A stretch of DNA of 64,000 nucleotides. It comes from Cytobacillus oceanisediminis. Lineage in GTDB: Bacteria > Bacillota > Bacilli > Bacillales > Cytobacillaceae. Shown here in pieces: positions 52,001 through 59,972 of this stretch (positions within the stretch are counted from its first letter, which is position 1; the number at the start of each line of letters is the position of its first letter). The stretch is from contig NZ_VLKI01000004.1 of assembly GCF_007830235.1 (NCBI RefSeq), forward strand, positions 277,749-341,748. Reading direction: 5' to 3'. The notes below the pieces were generated by a model. The model had not been told where the DNA came from and did not search any database. It was given only the letters and a program-made list of their open reading frames with translations. Position numbers and translations under genes: made by a program.

Positions 52001-53533
52001 TTCACGGTCGCGGTCAATCGCAGGGTTTGTAACAACTGCAACGCTTTCCTTGATAAAATCTGAAATATTTTTCCGTTGCGGATTTAGTGCTGCAAGAGGA
52101 GAGTCGTGTCCGAGTGAACGGATTGGCTCTGCTCCTTTTTCTGCCATTTGTTCTACTAGCTGGACATGGTCTCTTTCCCAGCCAAACGCTTTATATTGTC
52201 CATTATGGACTTTATCCGGATAGTTAATAGAAATTGTTTTTTCTAATTTTGGCTCCTGCAGGCGAATACGGAAGTTATCAGCATTAACACGTTTTGAAAA
52301 TCTTTCAAAAACTGCAGCTTGATAATTGCTGTGTTCATAAACGGCAAGAGTATCGCCATCCCATTTCAATCCAACTTTTTCACCAGGTGAAAGCGGCTTT
52401 GGTTCGTTGACATATTCACTTGATGGAAAAATTCCTGGCTCAGATGAGAATAGGTAAGAGCTTTCTGTTTCAAGCATCCACAGTGGGCGAAGGCCCAAAG
52501 CATCTACACTAAACACAGCTTCGTCAGCAAAGCGGGAGATAATTCCTGCTGGACCTTGAGCAAAATGTCCCCATGCTTCACGAATATATGAGTACATATC
52601 CTGAAGGTGTTCCGGGTAAGATTTGATTTCATTCACGATTGGCGGGAACAAGACATCCATCGCTTCGAATAGTGAATAACCGTCACGGCAAATAAACGTT
52701 TCAAGCGTTCTGCTCAAATCCTGTGAATCACTTCCGTCTTTTACAAGCGGAACGCCAACCATTTTCGCTTCATCTCTTAGCTTTGCAATCGTGTTGATCT
52801 CGCCGTTGTGGCCAAGGATACTGAATGGCTGCACGCGAAAGAAGCTTGATAATGTATTAGTTGAATAGCGGTTATGTCCAAGTGTCATTGTTGAAGCAAC
52901 AAGCGGGTTTGCTAAATCATGATAATATTTAGGCAAAATATCTCCAGCGCCCATTACTTTATAAACAGCATGATGCTGGCTTAGGGAAGCGACATGCACA
53001 TGCTCATTTTCTTCAAAATCAACAATCAATTCAAAAAGCTTTTTAGAAAGCTCTCCTCCGGTTTGTTCTGATAAACATGCAAACTGCCAAAATACAGGGT
53101 TTTCCTGAATGGCAATTGGACCAAGGGCAGAGGATTCTGTTACCTCTTCAGATTCAAAAATGACTTCAATCTGAGAATCGGCAAGCTTTTGCATTAAATG
53201 CTTTTTAAAAGATTCTGTGTCCTTGCTTCTAGACATAAATACATGTCCAACGACAAACCCCTCACGGGTTGCAGCTGCCGGATCGGCTCCTGCTTCTTTT
53301 AGCTTTTCTTTCCAAAGCTCTCTCGGGATATCGATATGAATGCCAACACCGTCTCCTTCTCCGTTAATAAAGCCGGCACGGTGATTCATTGTGACAAGGG
53401 CATTGATACAGCTGAAAATATTCTCCCGTGTAGGTACTTTCTTTTTTTCCATAGCAGAAACGATGCCGCACGCATCATGCTCCTGACGGTTAAACTCTTT
53501 AAAAAGTGAAGGACTCCATTGTTGTAATGTCAT
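49061..53533 (-). CDS. gltB: Glutamate synthase large subunit (1490 aa)
   Basis: Converts glutamine plus 2-oxoglutarate to two glutamates. Domains in order: class-II glutaminase with catalytic Cys22 after a 21-residue propeptide (EHDACGIV), central domain, FMN barrel (SGFDGGTGAARIHALQHVGL), [3Fe-4S] cysteines (CTTCRGCHLDTC) and a C-terminal GXGXG helix. It belongs to the divergent Bacillus GltB branch with MTLQQWSPS at the start. I chose the ATG at 53533; a GTG at 53575 in the same frame overlaps the AGGAGGTG ribosome site itself. The site is thus about 39 nt from the ATG with a GGCTTT/AAAGCC hairpin between. No gltD (small subunit) or gltC adjoins. Confidence 0.9.
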   Translation of the reverse strand: MTLQQWSPSLFKEFNRQEHDACGIVSAMEKKKVPTRENIFSCINALVTMNHRAGFINGEGDGVGIHIDIPRELWKEKLKEAGADPAAATREGFVVGHVFMSRSKDTESFKKHLMQKLADSQIEVIFESEEVTESSALGPIAIQENPVFWQFACLSEQTGGELSKKLFELIVDFEENEHVHVASLSQHHAVYKVMGAGDILPKYYHDLANPLVASTMTLGHNRYSTNTLSSFFRVQPFSILGHNGEINTIAKLRDEAKMVGVPLVKDGSDSQDLSRTLETFICRDGYSLFEAMDVLFPPIVNEIKSYPEHLQDMYSYIREAWGHFAQGPAGIISRFADEAVFSVDALGLRPLWMLETESSYLFSSEPGIFPSSEYVNEPKPLSPGEKVGLKWDGDTLAVYEHSNYQAAVFERFSKRVNADNFRIRLQEPKLEKTISINYPDKVHNGQYKAFGWERDHVQLVEQMAEKGAEPIRSLGHDSPLAALNPQRKNISDFIKESVAVVTNPAIDRDRETEHFSTRTIIGQRPSLFEKQQPGAVIELQTPILIEGKAGFECSDALKQPSYDQVTSFYQEQKLISYLSTTFKKNETVKEALDRLSAEAVEAVHNGKTLLVLDDANAHQEDTYWIDSHLAVSAIDQALVKEALRRECSLLVRSASIRSLHDIITAFGLGADIISPYYMFMTVLGDSVTPLTNLYSALTKGLEKVISTIGIHELRGYGRLFSAIGLHEDVAEYLNIVNFFGSKELAFNFDALKEDAFARAEDYQNEKERIGKTFSLFPRIWKAIGEVASTGDYSAYKEKISEQEDQNPTTIRHLTGFKETASNLKPEDISLNVGEHDLPFVISSMSFGSQNETAFRAYAEGADRLNMVSLNGEGGEIKDMLGKYPKTRGQQVASGRFGVNAELLNSSNLLEIKIGQGAKPGEGGHLPGSKVTAKIAEARNATIGSDLISPSNNHDIYSIEDLAQMIHELKTANDKAKVAVKVPVVPNIGTIAVGIAKAGADIITLSGFDGGTGAARIHALQHVGLPVEIGVKAAHNALLEAGIRDNVELWADGGIKSAADVLKVMLLGANRVGFGTLSMLAIGCTTCRGCHLDTCHVGIATQIDSEAQAKEHGLRRFVPRQFDLAVQGIMNLFTAFGEELKALSASIGVKNLQDAVGRSDLLVQTKGENQLNLTHLLKTLEIGQFSPQEAPAALHEAQLQVAVGAEYLDASVEELHQSREFQSITSEQRVLGSRVSCHRVRGRLDGSYKGLPPVDLKYKGGSIPGNGLGAYNSFGINIEVAGGAQDGIGKTSFGGQIKIFKAKGKNGKFYNGSVGKGFGYGAQHGLLVAQGNADARAGIRLSGADMIIGGQLKKPIPEKEYGNIGTNANIKGFAFEYMTNGRGLVLGDPGPWICAGMTGGVVYLRHQPEMGLTKEAIQRRIAKGAKVSVTSLSEKGTEDVRELLGQYIAMLKDQGQTDEASQLAALLDHPADHFVQVIPVKEQADPSVSTE

Positions 53534-53781
53534 AGTATTCGGCTGAAAATAAGGCTTTGCCTTAAAGCCGTTCACCTCCTGATTAGTAATCTATTAAAAA
53601 TTAGTTGTTTACGGGTTTTAAATGAGGTTGTTCAAAAAGTCATGTTTTTGAAAGGATAAATGCATCATGCATTTATTAAATGAATAGTGTGATTATTTGG
53701 GAAAGGTTTTTGCCTTTATACCCATCTTTTTGCTGGCGTACTCCGCACTTACAGAAAAGATTTCTCCTATCATATCATATG

Positions 53782-53796
53782 AATTTTCAGAAATCA
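53782..53796. promoter_or_regulatory. CodY-box-like sequence upstream of gltB
   Basis: AATTTTCAGAAATCA matches AATTTTCWGAAAATT at 12 of 15 positions, about 250 bp upstream of the gltB start. CodY control would fit nitrogen metabolism; not proven. Confidence 0.4.
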
Positions 53797-53865
53797 ATTA
53801 TTTATACAAAAAGTTGGATAGAGTTTAGGTGGACAAAACTGATGATGTATAAAAAAACACTAAGA

Positions 53866-53881
53866 TTGTAAACGTTTTCAT
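53866..53881. promoter_or_regulatory. cre site (CcpA operator) upstream of gltB
   Basis: TTGTAAACGTTTTCAT is a perfect fit to the cre consensus WTGNAARCGNWWWCAW. It lies about 335 bp upstream of the gltB ATG on the minus strand and just past the gsaB terminator, so gltB is the likely target. Confidence 0.6.
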
Positions 53882-53897
53882 AACTGTTAATAAAGAA

Positions 53898-53922
53898 AAC
53901 GGGAACCTTATGGCTCCCGTTA
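53898..53922 (-). terminator. gsaB terminator
   Basis: On the minus strand AACGGGAGCC and GGTTCCCGTT pair and run into TTCTTTATT, 21 bp after the gsaB stop. Confidence 0.85.
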
Positions 53923-53942
53923 ATGTATAAAATAATGAATAT

Positions 53943-55238
53943 TTATTCGGAGCCTAATTGCTGAAATGCATTTTGGACTGCGTGGATAGTTGCGTGAATA
54001 TCCTCCTCTGTGTGGGCGATCGTTACAAACCATGCTTCATACTTGGATGGAGCCAGGTTTATTCCTTGGGTTAGCATTAGATTGAAAAATTTTGCAAACA
54101 TTTCGCCATCTGTGTTTTCTGCCTGTTCATAATTTACAACTATTTCATCTGTAAAATAAACGGTGAGAGCACCTTTTAAACGGTTAATGGTGATCGGGAT
54201 GTTAAATTCTGCTGCAGCGGCTTTAATGCCTTCTTCAAGCATTTCGCCCAGGCGGTCCAAATATTCATAGATACCTGGCTGTTTAAGTATTTCAAGGCAG
54301 GCGATGCCGGACAGAATGGAAGCAGGGTTGCCTGCCATAGTTCCGGCTTGATACGCAGGTCCTAGAGGAGCAACGGTTTCCATGATTTCCTTTTTGCCGC
54401 CATAAGCACCTATAGGCAGTCCTCCGCCAATGATTTTACCCATAGCAGTCAAATCTGGTTTAACTCCTAGCAAATCCTGTGCTCCGCCATACATAAAACG
54501 GAAAGCAGTAATAACTTCATCATAAATAACCAACGCTCCTGCAGCATGGGTTAATTCATTTACCTGTTCCAAAAATCCTGGTTTAGGTTCTACAATCCCG
54601 AAATTGCCGACAATCGGTTCAACGAGAACTGCTGCAATCTGGTCTCCCCACTTTTCCAAAGCTTCCTTATACGGCTCGATTTCATTAAAAGGAACTGTTA
54701 TAACTTCCTGAGCGATGCTCTTAGGTACTCCAGCAGAGTCGGGAGTGCCTAATGTTGAGGGGCCTGAGCCTGCCGCAACAAGAACAAGGTCGGAATGGCC
54801 GTGGTAGCAGCCAGCAAACTTAATGATTTTGTCTCTGCCTGTATAAGCCCGTGCAACACGGATGGTTGTCATAACTGCTTCTGTTCCCGAGTTTACAAAA
54901 CGGACTTGATCCAAATTAGGCATTGCTTCCTTTAGCATTTCAGCAAATTTCACTTCATGTGGGGTTGGAGTTCCATATAAAACTCCGCGCTCTGCAGCAG
55001 TTTTAATCGCTTCAGTAATATGCGGATGGGCATGGCCGGTAATGATCGGTCCGTAGGCGGCTAAATAATCAATATATTGGTTGCCGTCAACATCCCAAAA
55101 ATATGCGCCCTGAGCGCGTTCCATCGCGACTGGGGAACCTCCGCCAACTGCTTTATAAGAGCGGGAAGGGCTGTTGACTCCCCCGACAATATGTTCAAGA
55201 GCTTGTTTATGTAATCTTTCAGAATTAGTAAATTGCAT
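53943..55238 (-). CDS. gsaB: Glutamate-1-semialdehyde 2,1-aminomutase GsaB (431 aa)
   Basis: PLP-dependent class-III aminotransferase-fold enzyme turning glutamate-1-semialdehyde into 5-aminolevulinate for tetrapyrroles. Motifs: [15 protein letters not shown] at the N-terminus, [23 protein letters not shown] phosphate region CYHGHSD, Asp in [11 protein letters not shown] and the Schiff-base Lys in [13 protein letters not shown]. Second HemL paralog of Bacillus, in its conserved place near ygaE/ygaF. ATG after AGGAGGAT. Confidence 0.92.
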   Translation of the reverse strand: MQFTNSERLHKQALEHIVGGVNSPSRSYKAVGGGSPVAMERAQGAYFWDVDGNQYIDYLAAYGPIITGHAHPHITEAIKTAAERGVLYGTPTPHEVKFAEMLKEAMPNLDQVRFVNSGTEAVMTTIRVARAYTGRDKIIKFAGCYHGHSDLVLVAAGSGPSTLGTPDSAGVPKSIAQEVITVPFNEIEPYKEALEKWGDQIAAVLVEPIVGNFGIVEPKPGFLEQVNELTHAAGALVIYDEVITAFRFMYGGAQDLLGVKPDLTAMGKIIGGGLPIGAYGGKKEIMETVAPLGPAYQAGTMAGNPASILSGIACLEILKQPGIYEYLDRLGEMLEEGIKAAAAEFNIPITINRLKGALTVYFTDEIVVNYEQAENTDGEMFAKFFNLMLTQGINLAPSKYEAWFVTIAHTEEDIHATIHAVQNAFQQLGSE

Positions 55239-55371
55239 TATTATCCTCCTGACATGAATCCAATTAGTCGTACATTTATTATTTTAACATGATCGAAAGG
55301 CAGTTAGTCCAATCTAAAGGGGAAAGCAGAGAATTCTGTATATTGCTATGAAAACAGACTGGCGTTTAATA

Positions 55372-55606
55372 GGGCTGTGTTAATGTAATTGTTGATTTAG
55401 CACTGTTAATATTGGAGGGGAAGGCGCGAGATCCACGAAATATATTCGCATTCCTTCGTGCGGAGTTTATTCGAAGGTGCATGTTCAAAGTCCTGCCGGA
55501 AAAGCGTACCTAAAGGAGACCCGCAGGCATTGAACGCCGAGGGCCGTTCGACCCCGCGGATAGCGAGTGACTGTAGCTGAAATCAACACCCAGGTTTAAC
55601 AAAGCC
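55372..55606. repeat. Palindromic intergenic element, copy D (longest)
   Basis: Ends GGCTGTGTTAATGTAATTGT and AAATCAACACCCAGGTTTAA are inverted repeats of each other. The interior has TGGAGGGGAAGGCGCGAG and CCCGCAGGC blocks; a stretch of roughly 60-70 bp near 55430-55495 (with CCTTCGTGCGGAG) is absent from the other copies and may be an insertion. Confidence 0.85.
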
Positions 55607-55693
55607 AAAAAAAAAGGGTGCATTCTATTTGTGTTGGTGTGCTTGTTTGTCTAAACTATTTCATTAGGGCATTAATTGGCAGGAGGAGTAATC

Positions 55694-56701
55694 ATGAAAG
55701 ATGCAATAACAGTCAGGAACTTAAAGAAAGAGTTTAAAGCTTATTCTAGCCGCTCAGGATTAAAAGGTGCTTTTCGGGACCTTTTAACAAGAAACTATAA
55801 GATTGTACCAGCTGTTAACGACATCAGCTTTAATGTGAAGCAAGGAGAAATGGTCGGCTATATTGGCGAAAATGGAGCAGGCAAGTCAACGACCATTAAG
55901 ATGCTGACTGGAATTTTAACCCCAACCAGCGGTGGAGTCATTGTAAATGGAATGAACCCGCATAGAGACCGTGAAAAGTTCGTTAGCACCATTGGTGTGG
56001 TTTTTGGACAAAGATCGCAGCTATGGTGGGACATCGCTGTTCAGGAGTCTTTTAGGCTTCTGAAGAAGGTGTACAAAGTATCTGATGAGCAATATGAAAG
56101 CCATATGGCACATGTCATAAAAACATTGGATATAGAACCCCTGCTGGATAAGCCGGTCCGGAAGCTTTCGCTTGGGCAAAGAATGAGATGCGAACTTGCT
56201 GCGGCACTGATCCATAACCCTCCGCTTTTGTTTTTAGATGAACCCACCATCGGGCTTGATGTACTGGTTAAGCTGAGAATCAGGGAGTTCTTAAAAGAGA
56301 TTAATAAAAAATATAATACAACCATTCTGCTGACCACACATGATTTAACAGATATCGAGGCCCTGTGTGAACGGGTGGTTATGCTTGATGATGGTAAGGT
56401 CATTTACGATGGTGCATTAAAAAGCCTAAAGGAAAAATGGGGAGAAGGAAAAGAAATAGAATTTCAATTCCTCGAAGAAGTGGAACTTGCTGATCTTAAT
56501 AAAATTACAGCATCATCTGAAGTGAAATGGGAGAAGGATGAGAAGAAAGCCATTTTTACGGCAGTAGTGGAGGATGATGATGAGCTCATATCACTATTAA
56601 TTGCAAAGGTGGTTGCCGCTTTAAAAATAAAAGATATCAACATTAAAGAAACTTCGACAGAGGAAATCATCCGAAATATTTATGACCGGGGGATATCGTA
56701 A
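55694..56701 (+). CDS. ABC-2 type exporter ATPase (335 aa)
   Basis: ATPase of a COG4586-type exporter. Walker A GENGAGKSTTIKML, the characteristic GVVFGQRSQLWWDI after it, signature LSLGQRMRCELAAAL, Walker B LLFLDEPTIGLD, H-loop TTHDL; the C-terminal ~90 aa are the family-specific tail. ATG after AGGAGGAG. First gene of a three-gene operon with two permeases. The substrate is unknown; relatives include viologen and antibiotic exporters. Confidence 0.9.
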   Translation: MKDAITVRNLKKEFKAYSSRSGLKGAFRDLLTRNYKIVPAVNDISFNVKQGEMVGYIGENGAGKSTTIKMLTGILTPTSGGVIVNGMNPHRDREKFVSTIGVVFGQRSQLWWDIAVQESFRLLKKVYKVSDEQYESHMAHVIKTLDIEPLLDKPVRKLSLGQRMRCELAAALIHNPPLLFLDEPTIGLDVLVKLRIREFLKEINKKYNTTILLTTHDLTDIEALCERVVMLDDGKVIYDGALKSLKEKWGEGKEIEFQFLEEVELADLNKITASSEVKWEKDEKKAIFTAVVEDDDELISLLIAKVVAALKIKDINIKETSTEEIIRNIYDRGIS

Positions 56702-56740
56702 TGGGATGGTTCCTTCCACTCCATAACTGGGGGTGTTCTC

Positions 56741-57532
56741 ATGGATAAATATCTTGAAATGATCCGGATCCGTTTTCTGATGATGCTGGCTTACAGAACT
56801 AATTATTATACAGGTATTTTGATTTACAGCATTAATATCGGGGCCTATTATTTTTTATGGTCGGCGATTTATGGCGAAAAGGATGCAATTGAAGGCATGT
56901 CTGTTATTCAAATGTCTACCTATGTAGCAGTAGCGTGGATGGCAAGGGCATTTTATTTTAATAATATTGACCGTGAAATGGCTGCTGAAATTAAAGAAGG
57001 GAAGGTAGCGGTGGAACTGATACGCCCGTACAATTACCTTGGCATGAAAACAATGCAGGGGCTTGGCGAGGGGGTATTCCGGCTGTTCTTCTTCTCGGTT
57101 CCTGGTATGGTGATTGTTTCGTTCATTTTCCCGCTCCAATTTTCCGCAGATTTAACCACTTGGCTCTTTTTTGCGGTGTCGATTTTATTAAGTTTCTTTA
57201 TTAATACACAAATTAATTTGCTGACAGGTATTACCACTTTCTTCCTATTTAATAATACGGGGCTTATCCGGGCGAAAAGAGTTGTGATTGATCTCTTTTC
57301 AGGCCTTCTTATTCCCATCAGCTTTTTCCCGAATTGGGCACAGGATATATTGAAGTATCTCCCCTTTCAGGGAATCAGTTATGTACCGAGTATGATCTTT
57401 ACAAATAGCTTTTCAAATAATGAAGCCATTCAAGCGATTATTCTTCAGGGTGTCTGGGTAATCATTCTGGTGATCCCCATTCAGATTCTATGGGTGATTG
57501 CGAAAAAACAGCTTATTATTCAGGGAGGGTGA
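56741..57532 (+). CDS. ABC-2 exporter permease 1 (263 aa)
   Basis: COG4587-type membrane subunit with six hydrophobic segments; starts MDKYLEMIRIRFLMMLAYRT and carries EIKEGKVAVELIRPYNYLG, the conserved cytoplasmic loop of this family. ATG after GGGGGTG. Lies 39 bp after the ATPase and 3 bp before the second permease. Confidence 0.88.
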   Translation: MDKYLEMIRIRFLMMLAYRTNYYTGILIYSINIGAYYFLWSAIYGEKDAIEGMSVIQMSTYVAVAWMARAFYFNNIDREMAAEIKEGKVAVELIRPYNYLGMKTMQGLGEGVFRLFFFSVPGMVIVSFIFPLQFSADLTTWLFFAVSILLSFFINTQINLLTGITTFFLFNNTGLIRAKRVVIDLFSGLLIPISFFPNWAQDILKYLPFQGISYVPSMIFTNSFSNNEAIQAIILQGVWVIILVIPIQILWVIAKKQLIIQGG

Positions 57533-57535
57533 CGG

Positions 57536-58321
57536 ATGTTTTATATAAGAATTTTTTTCCAATATGTCGCCCAATATATGAAAACGAGAATGCAATACCG
57601 AGCAGATTTATTTGTGGAGATATTCTCAGACCTATTATTTCAGGCAGTCAATTTAATTTTTATATTAGTCGTTTTCGGCCATACCAATCTTCTTGGAGGC
57701 TGGACGAGGGATGAGATCATTTTCATTTACGGATTTTTCCTTGTACCATATGCACTGTTCTCTTCTTTCTTTAATATTTGGGATTTTAATGAAAGGTATA
57801 TTGTCAAAGGTGAACTTGATAGGATATTGACCCGTCCGATCCATAGCCTGTTTCAAATTGTTTTGGAACGGATGGAGCTTGAATCCCTATTCGGGGCCGT
57901 TACAGGAATCGCTGTAATGTTTTATGCCGGAAACAGCCTTGGCCTGAAGCTATCCTGGGCAGACCCGTTCTTATTCCTTCTTTTTGTATTAGGAGGAATG
58001 CTCGTGTATGGCGGCATATTTATCATGATTGCGTGCATCAGTTTTTGGGCTGATGCCCGAACTTCGATTATGCCGATGATGTACAACATCGGAAATTATG
58101 GCAGGTATCCAGTAGATATTTATAATAGCGTTATTCGCTTTGTTTTAACTTGGGTGCTGCCATTCGCCTTTGTCGGTGTTTATCCTGCCGCTTTCTTTTT
58201 AGGAAAGGAAGAGTGGTTTCTCTACTCATTCTTAACTCCAGTTATCGGAATCGTATTCTTCGGAATCTCAATCCTGATTTGGAATTCAGGCGTAAAACGG
58301 TATAGGGGTGCAGGTAATTGA
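57536..58321 (+). CDS. ABC-2 exporter permease 2 (261 aa)
   Basis: COG3694-type partner permease, six hydrophobic segments: FFQYVAQYMKTRMQYRADLF, then FNERYIVKGELDRILTRPIH as the counterpart loop (KGELDRILTRP versus EGKVAVELIRP in permease 1). The two therefore form the heterodimeric membrane part. ATG after AGGGAGGG. Terminator follows. Confidence 0.88.
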   Translation: MFYIRIFFQYVAQYMKTRMQYRADLFVEIFSDLLFQAVNLIFILVVFGHTNLLGGWTRDEIIFIYGFFLVPYALFSSFFNIWDFNERYIVKGELDRILTRPIHSLFQIVLERMELESLFGAVTGIAVMFYAGNSLGLKLSWADPFLFLLFVLGGMLVYGGIFIMIACISFWADARTSIMPMMYNIGNYGRYPVDIYNSVIRFVLTWVLPFAFVGVYPAAFFLGKEEWFLYSFLTPVIGIVFFGISILIWNSGVKRYRGAGN

Positions 58322-58327
58322 AACAAG

Positions 58328-58348
58328 AGCCGGGGGATATCCCTGGCT
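58328..58348 (+). terminator. ABC-2 operon terminator
   Basis: AGCCGGGGG-ATAT-CCCTGGCT hairpin followed by TTTTAA, 7 bp after the stop. Confidence 0.85.
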
Positions 58349-58375
58349 TTTTAATGTGCCTGTAAAACTTTTAAC

Positions 58376-58680
58376 TTCGATAACTGTCTAGCTGCCGCAC
58401 CCTATCGACTCGACGTGCTTCCTTCAATAAAATAAGGAAACATCGAATTGCTATCGCTCTTCGTGTTTCCTTTATCTCAAAAAGGAACTCAGACTAAGAA
58501 CGCCACTTCCTCCCAAAAGCTCCCGCTTTTGGTCGTGCGATGTAAAAGTTGACGAAGTCTTTCTTGTCCTGTAGGCCTCAGCCGCCACACTCCGTCGATG
58601 CGCACTAAGGCAAGCTCCTTGGAATCAGCTTCGCAGGAACAAGCGGCATTTGCTTGTTCCGAAGGGCGCCTGCGCTTTCT
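58376..58680. repeat. GTCTAG-headed intergenic element, long copy
   Basis: About 305 bp. Left end TTCGATAACTGTCTAGCTGC, right end GGGCGCCTGCGCTTTCT. Three internal hairpins: AGGAAACA/TGTTTCCT, CCAAAAGC/GCTTTTGG (58513-58532) and GGAACAAGC/GCTTGTTCC (58637-58661). Related to 34451-34660 and the remnant at 28918. No gene. Confidence 0.8.
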
Positions 58681-58759
58681 TGTGTGCAGACAGGCAGTCA
58701 TACAGCATGGGTTGAAAGCGTATAAATAAATTGAAGCCATTTCGAAATGAGGTTACATT

Positions 58760-59170
58760 ATGGCATTTTATTTGTCGTTAATCCTAATTGTTTTATGCAT
58801 GATCATGAGTCTGCAAACCCTTTTTTCATCAACAAAGATAAAGGGCAGATGGGTTTCTATGGAGAATTTTCTCTATCTGATAAGTTTGTATGCTACGATC
58901 ATGATTGGTTTTGGGCTAATTTATATTTTGCTTGATTTACATGGGCTTGTTGTTTTAATAGATGGAACAAACTATATTGAAGCAGGTTTTCTGGAACGGC
59001 TTGAGACGGGGTTTTACTTTAGTGCAGTCACTCTATTTTCAGTTGGATATGGAGATATTAGCCCGATTGGGATTGGCAGGATGATTGCTGTTATGGAAGC
59101 GCTGATTGGCTATGTCATACCTGCAGCCTTTGTGGCGAGAGTTGTTTTTGATGCGGAAAAGCAGACATGA
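58760..59170 (+). CDS. Two-helix potassium channel family protein (136 aa)
   Basis: Ion_trans_2-type channel: helices at ~2-18, ~38-60 and ~105-128 with the pore loop and selectivity filter VTLFSVGYGDISPIG between the last two. No C-terminal RCK/TrkA domain, so a bare pore. ATG after GAGGTTACATT. It lies between the ABC-2 operon and bcp; related Bacillus genomes carry a similar ion channel gene here, as far as I recall. Confidence 0.88.
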   Translation: MAFYLSLILIVLCMIMSLQTLFSSTKIKGRWVSMENFLYLISLYATIMIGFGLIYILLDLHGLVVLIDGTNYIEAGFLERLETGFYFSAVTLFSVGYGDISPIGIGRMIAVMEALIGYVIPAAFVARVVFDAEKQT

Positions 59171-59202
59171 CTGCCTGCCTAATAGTTGTTTTTAAGTGAA
59201 AA

Positions 59203-59238
59203 GTTGGATAGTCTTAAAGGAAGAAAAACTTATCCAAC
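59203..59238 (+). promoter_or_regulatory. Leader inverted repeat upstream of bcp
   Basis: GTTGGATA (59203-59210) and TATCCAAC (59231-59238) form an 8-bp stem whose right arm abuts the GGGAG ribosome site of bcp, so folding could limit translation. Confidence 0.35.
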
Positions 59239-59252
59239 GGGAGTGATAGAGT

Positions 59253-59723
59253 ATGGCAGTTGCAATTGGAGACCTTGCTCCGGATTTTGAGCTAGAGGCC
59301 AGCAATGGCAAAAAGATAAAGCTTTCAGATTACCGCGGTAAAAATGTGGTTCTTTATTTTTACCCGAAAGACATGACGCCAGGCTGTACAACACAGGCAT
59401 GTGATTTCAGGGACCAGCATGAGAACTTTGCGGGCGTGAATGCAGTTATCTTAGGTGTAAGCCCCGATCCGCTCACAAGACATGAAAAGTTTATCGAAAA
59501 ACACGGCTTACCATTTTTGCTGCTTGCTGATGAAGATCATAAAACCGCTGAAGAGTATGATGTATGGAAGCTGAAGAAGAATTTTGGGAAAGAATATATG
59601 GGAATTGAACGTTCCACTTTTATTATTGATCAGGAAGGCAAACTCACTAAAGAGTGGCGGAAAGTGAAAGTAAAAGGGCATGTAGAGGAAGCTCTTGAAT
59701 ATATTAAGGAAAACCTGGCCTAG
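59253..59723 (+). CDS. bcp: Peroxiredoxin, thioredoxin-dependent thiol peroxidase BCP/PrxQ (156 aa)
   Basis: Cytoplasmic 2-Cys PrxQ-type peroxidase reducing hydroperoxides with thioredoxin. Peroxidatic Cys45 and resolving Cys50 in [22 protein letters not shown] before, and the C-terminal [13 protein letters not shown]. Ortholog of B. subtilis ygaF by position before perR. ATG after GGGAGTG. Length normal (~155 aa). Neighbouring PerR suggests oxidative-stress control, but no Per box was found directly upstream. Confidence 0.92.
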   Translation: MAVAIGDLAPDFELEASNGKKIKLSDYRGKNVVLYFYPKDMTPGCTTQACDFRDQHENFAGVNAVILGVSPDPLTRHEKFIEKHGLPFLLLADEDHKTAEEYDVWKLKKNFGKEYMGIERSTFIIDQEGKLTKEWRKVKVKGHVEEALEYIKENLA

Positions 59724-59855
59724 CGCTGGTTTAATGAAAATAAATTTGCAAATGGGTGGCCTATTTTTAGGGGATCAAGGCTTTTGTCCATTCCTAAAAA
59801 CAAGTTTTGCATATCATTTTATTAGGGCATACCTCCTCAGATACTTTTTTCGAAG

Positions 59856-59873
59856 CGGACCTTATCTGGTCCG
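59856..59873 (+). terminator. Terminator downstream of bcp
   Basis: CGGACC-TTATCT-GGTCCG followed by nine T residues, 132 bp after the bcp stop. Confidence 0.85.
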
Positions 59874-59972
59874 TTTTTTTTTATAATAAGAGTACTAAAA
59901 TAAAAAACGTATTGTTTCTACAATTCAGACATCGGTGATATGATGAAAAAAGCGAAGATGGAGTGATGTCCT

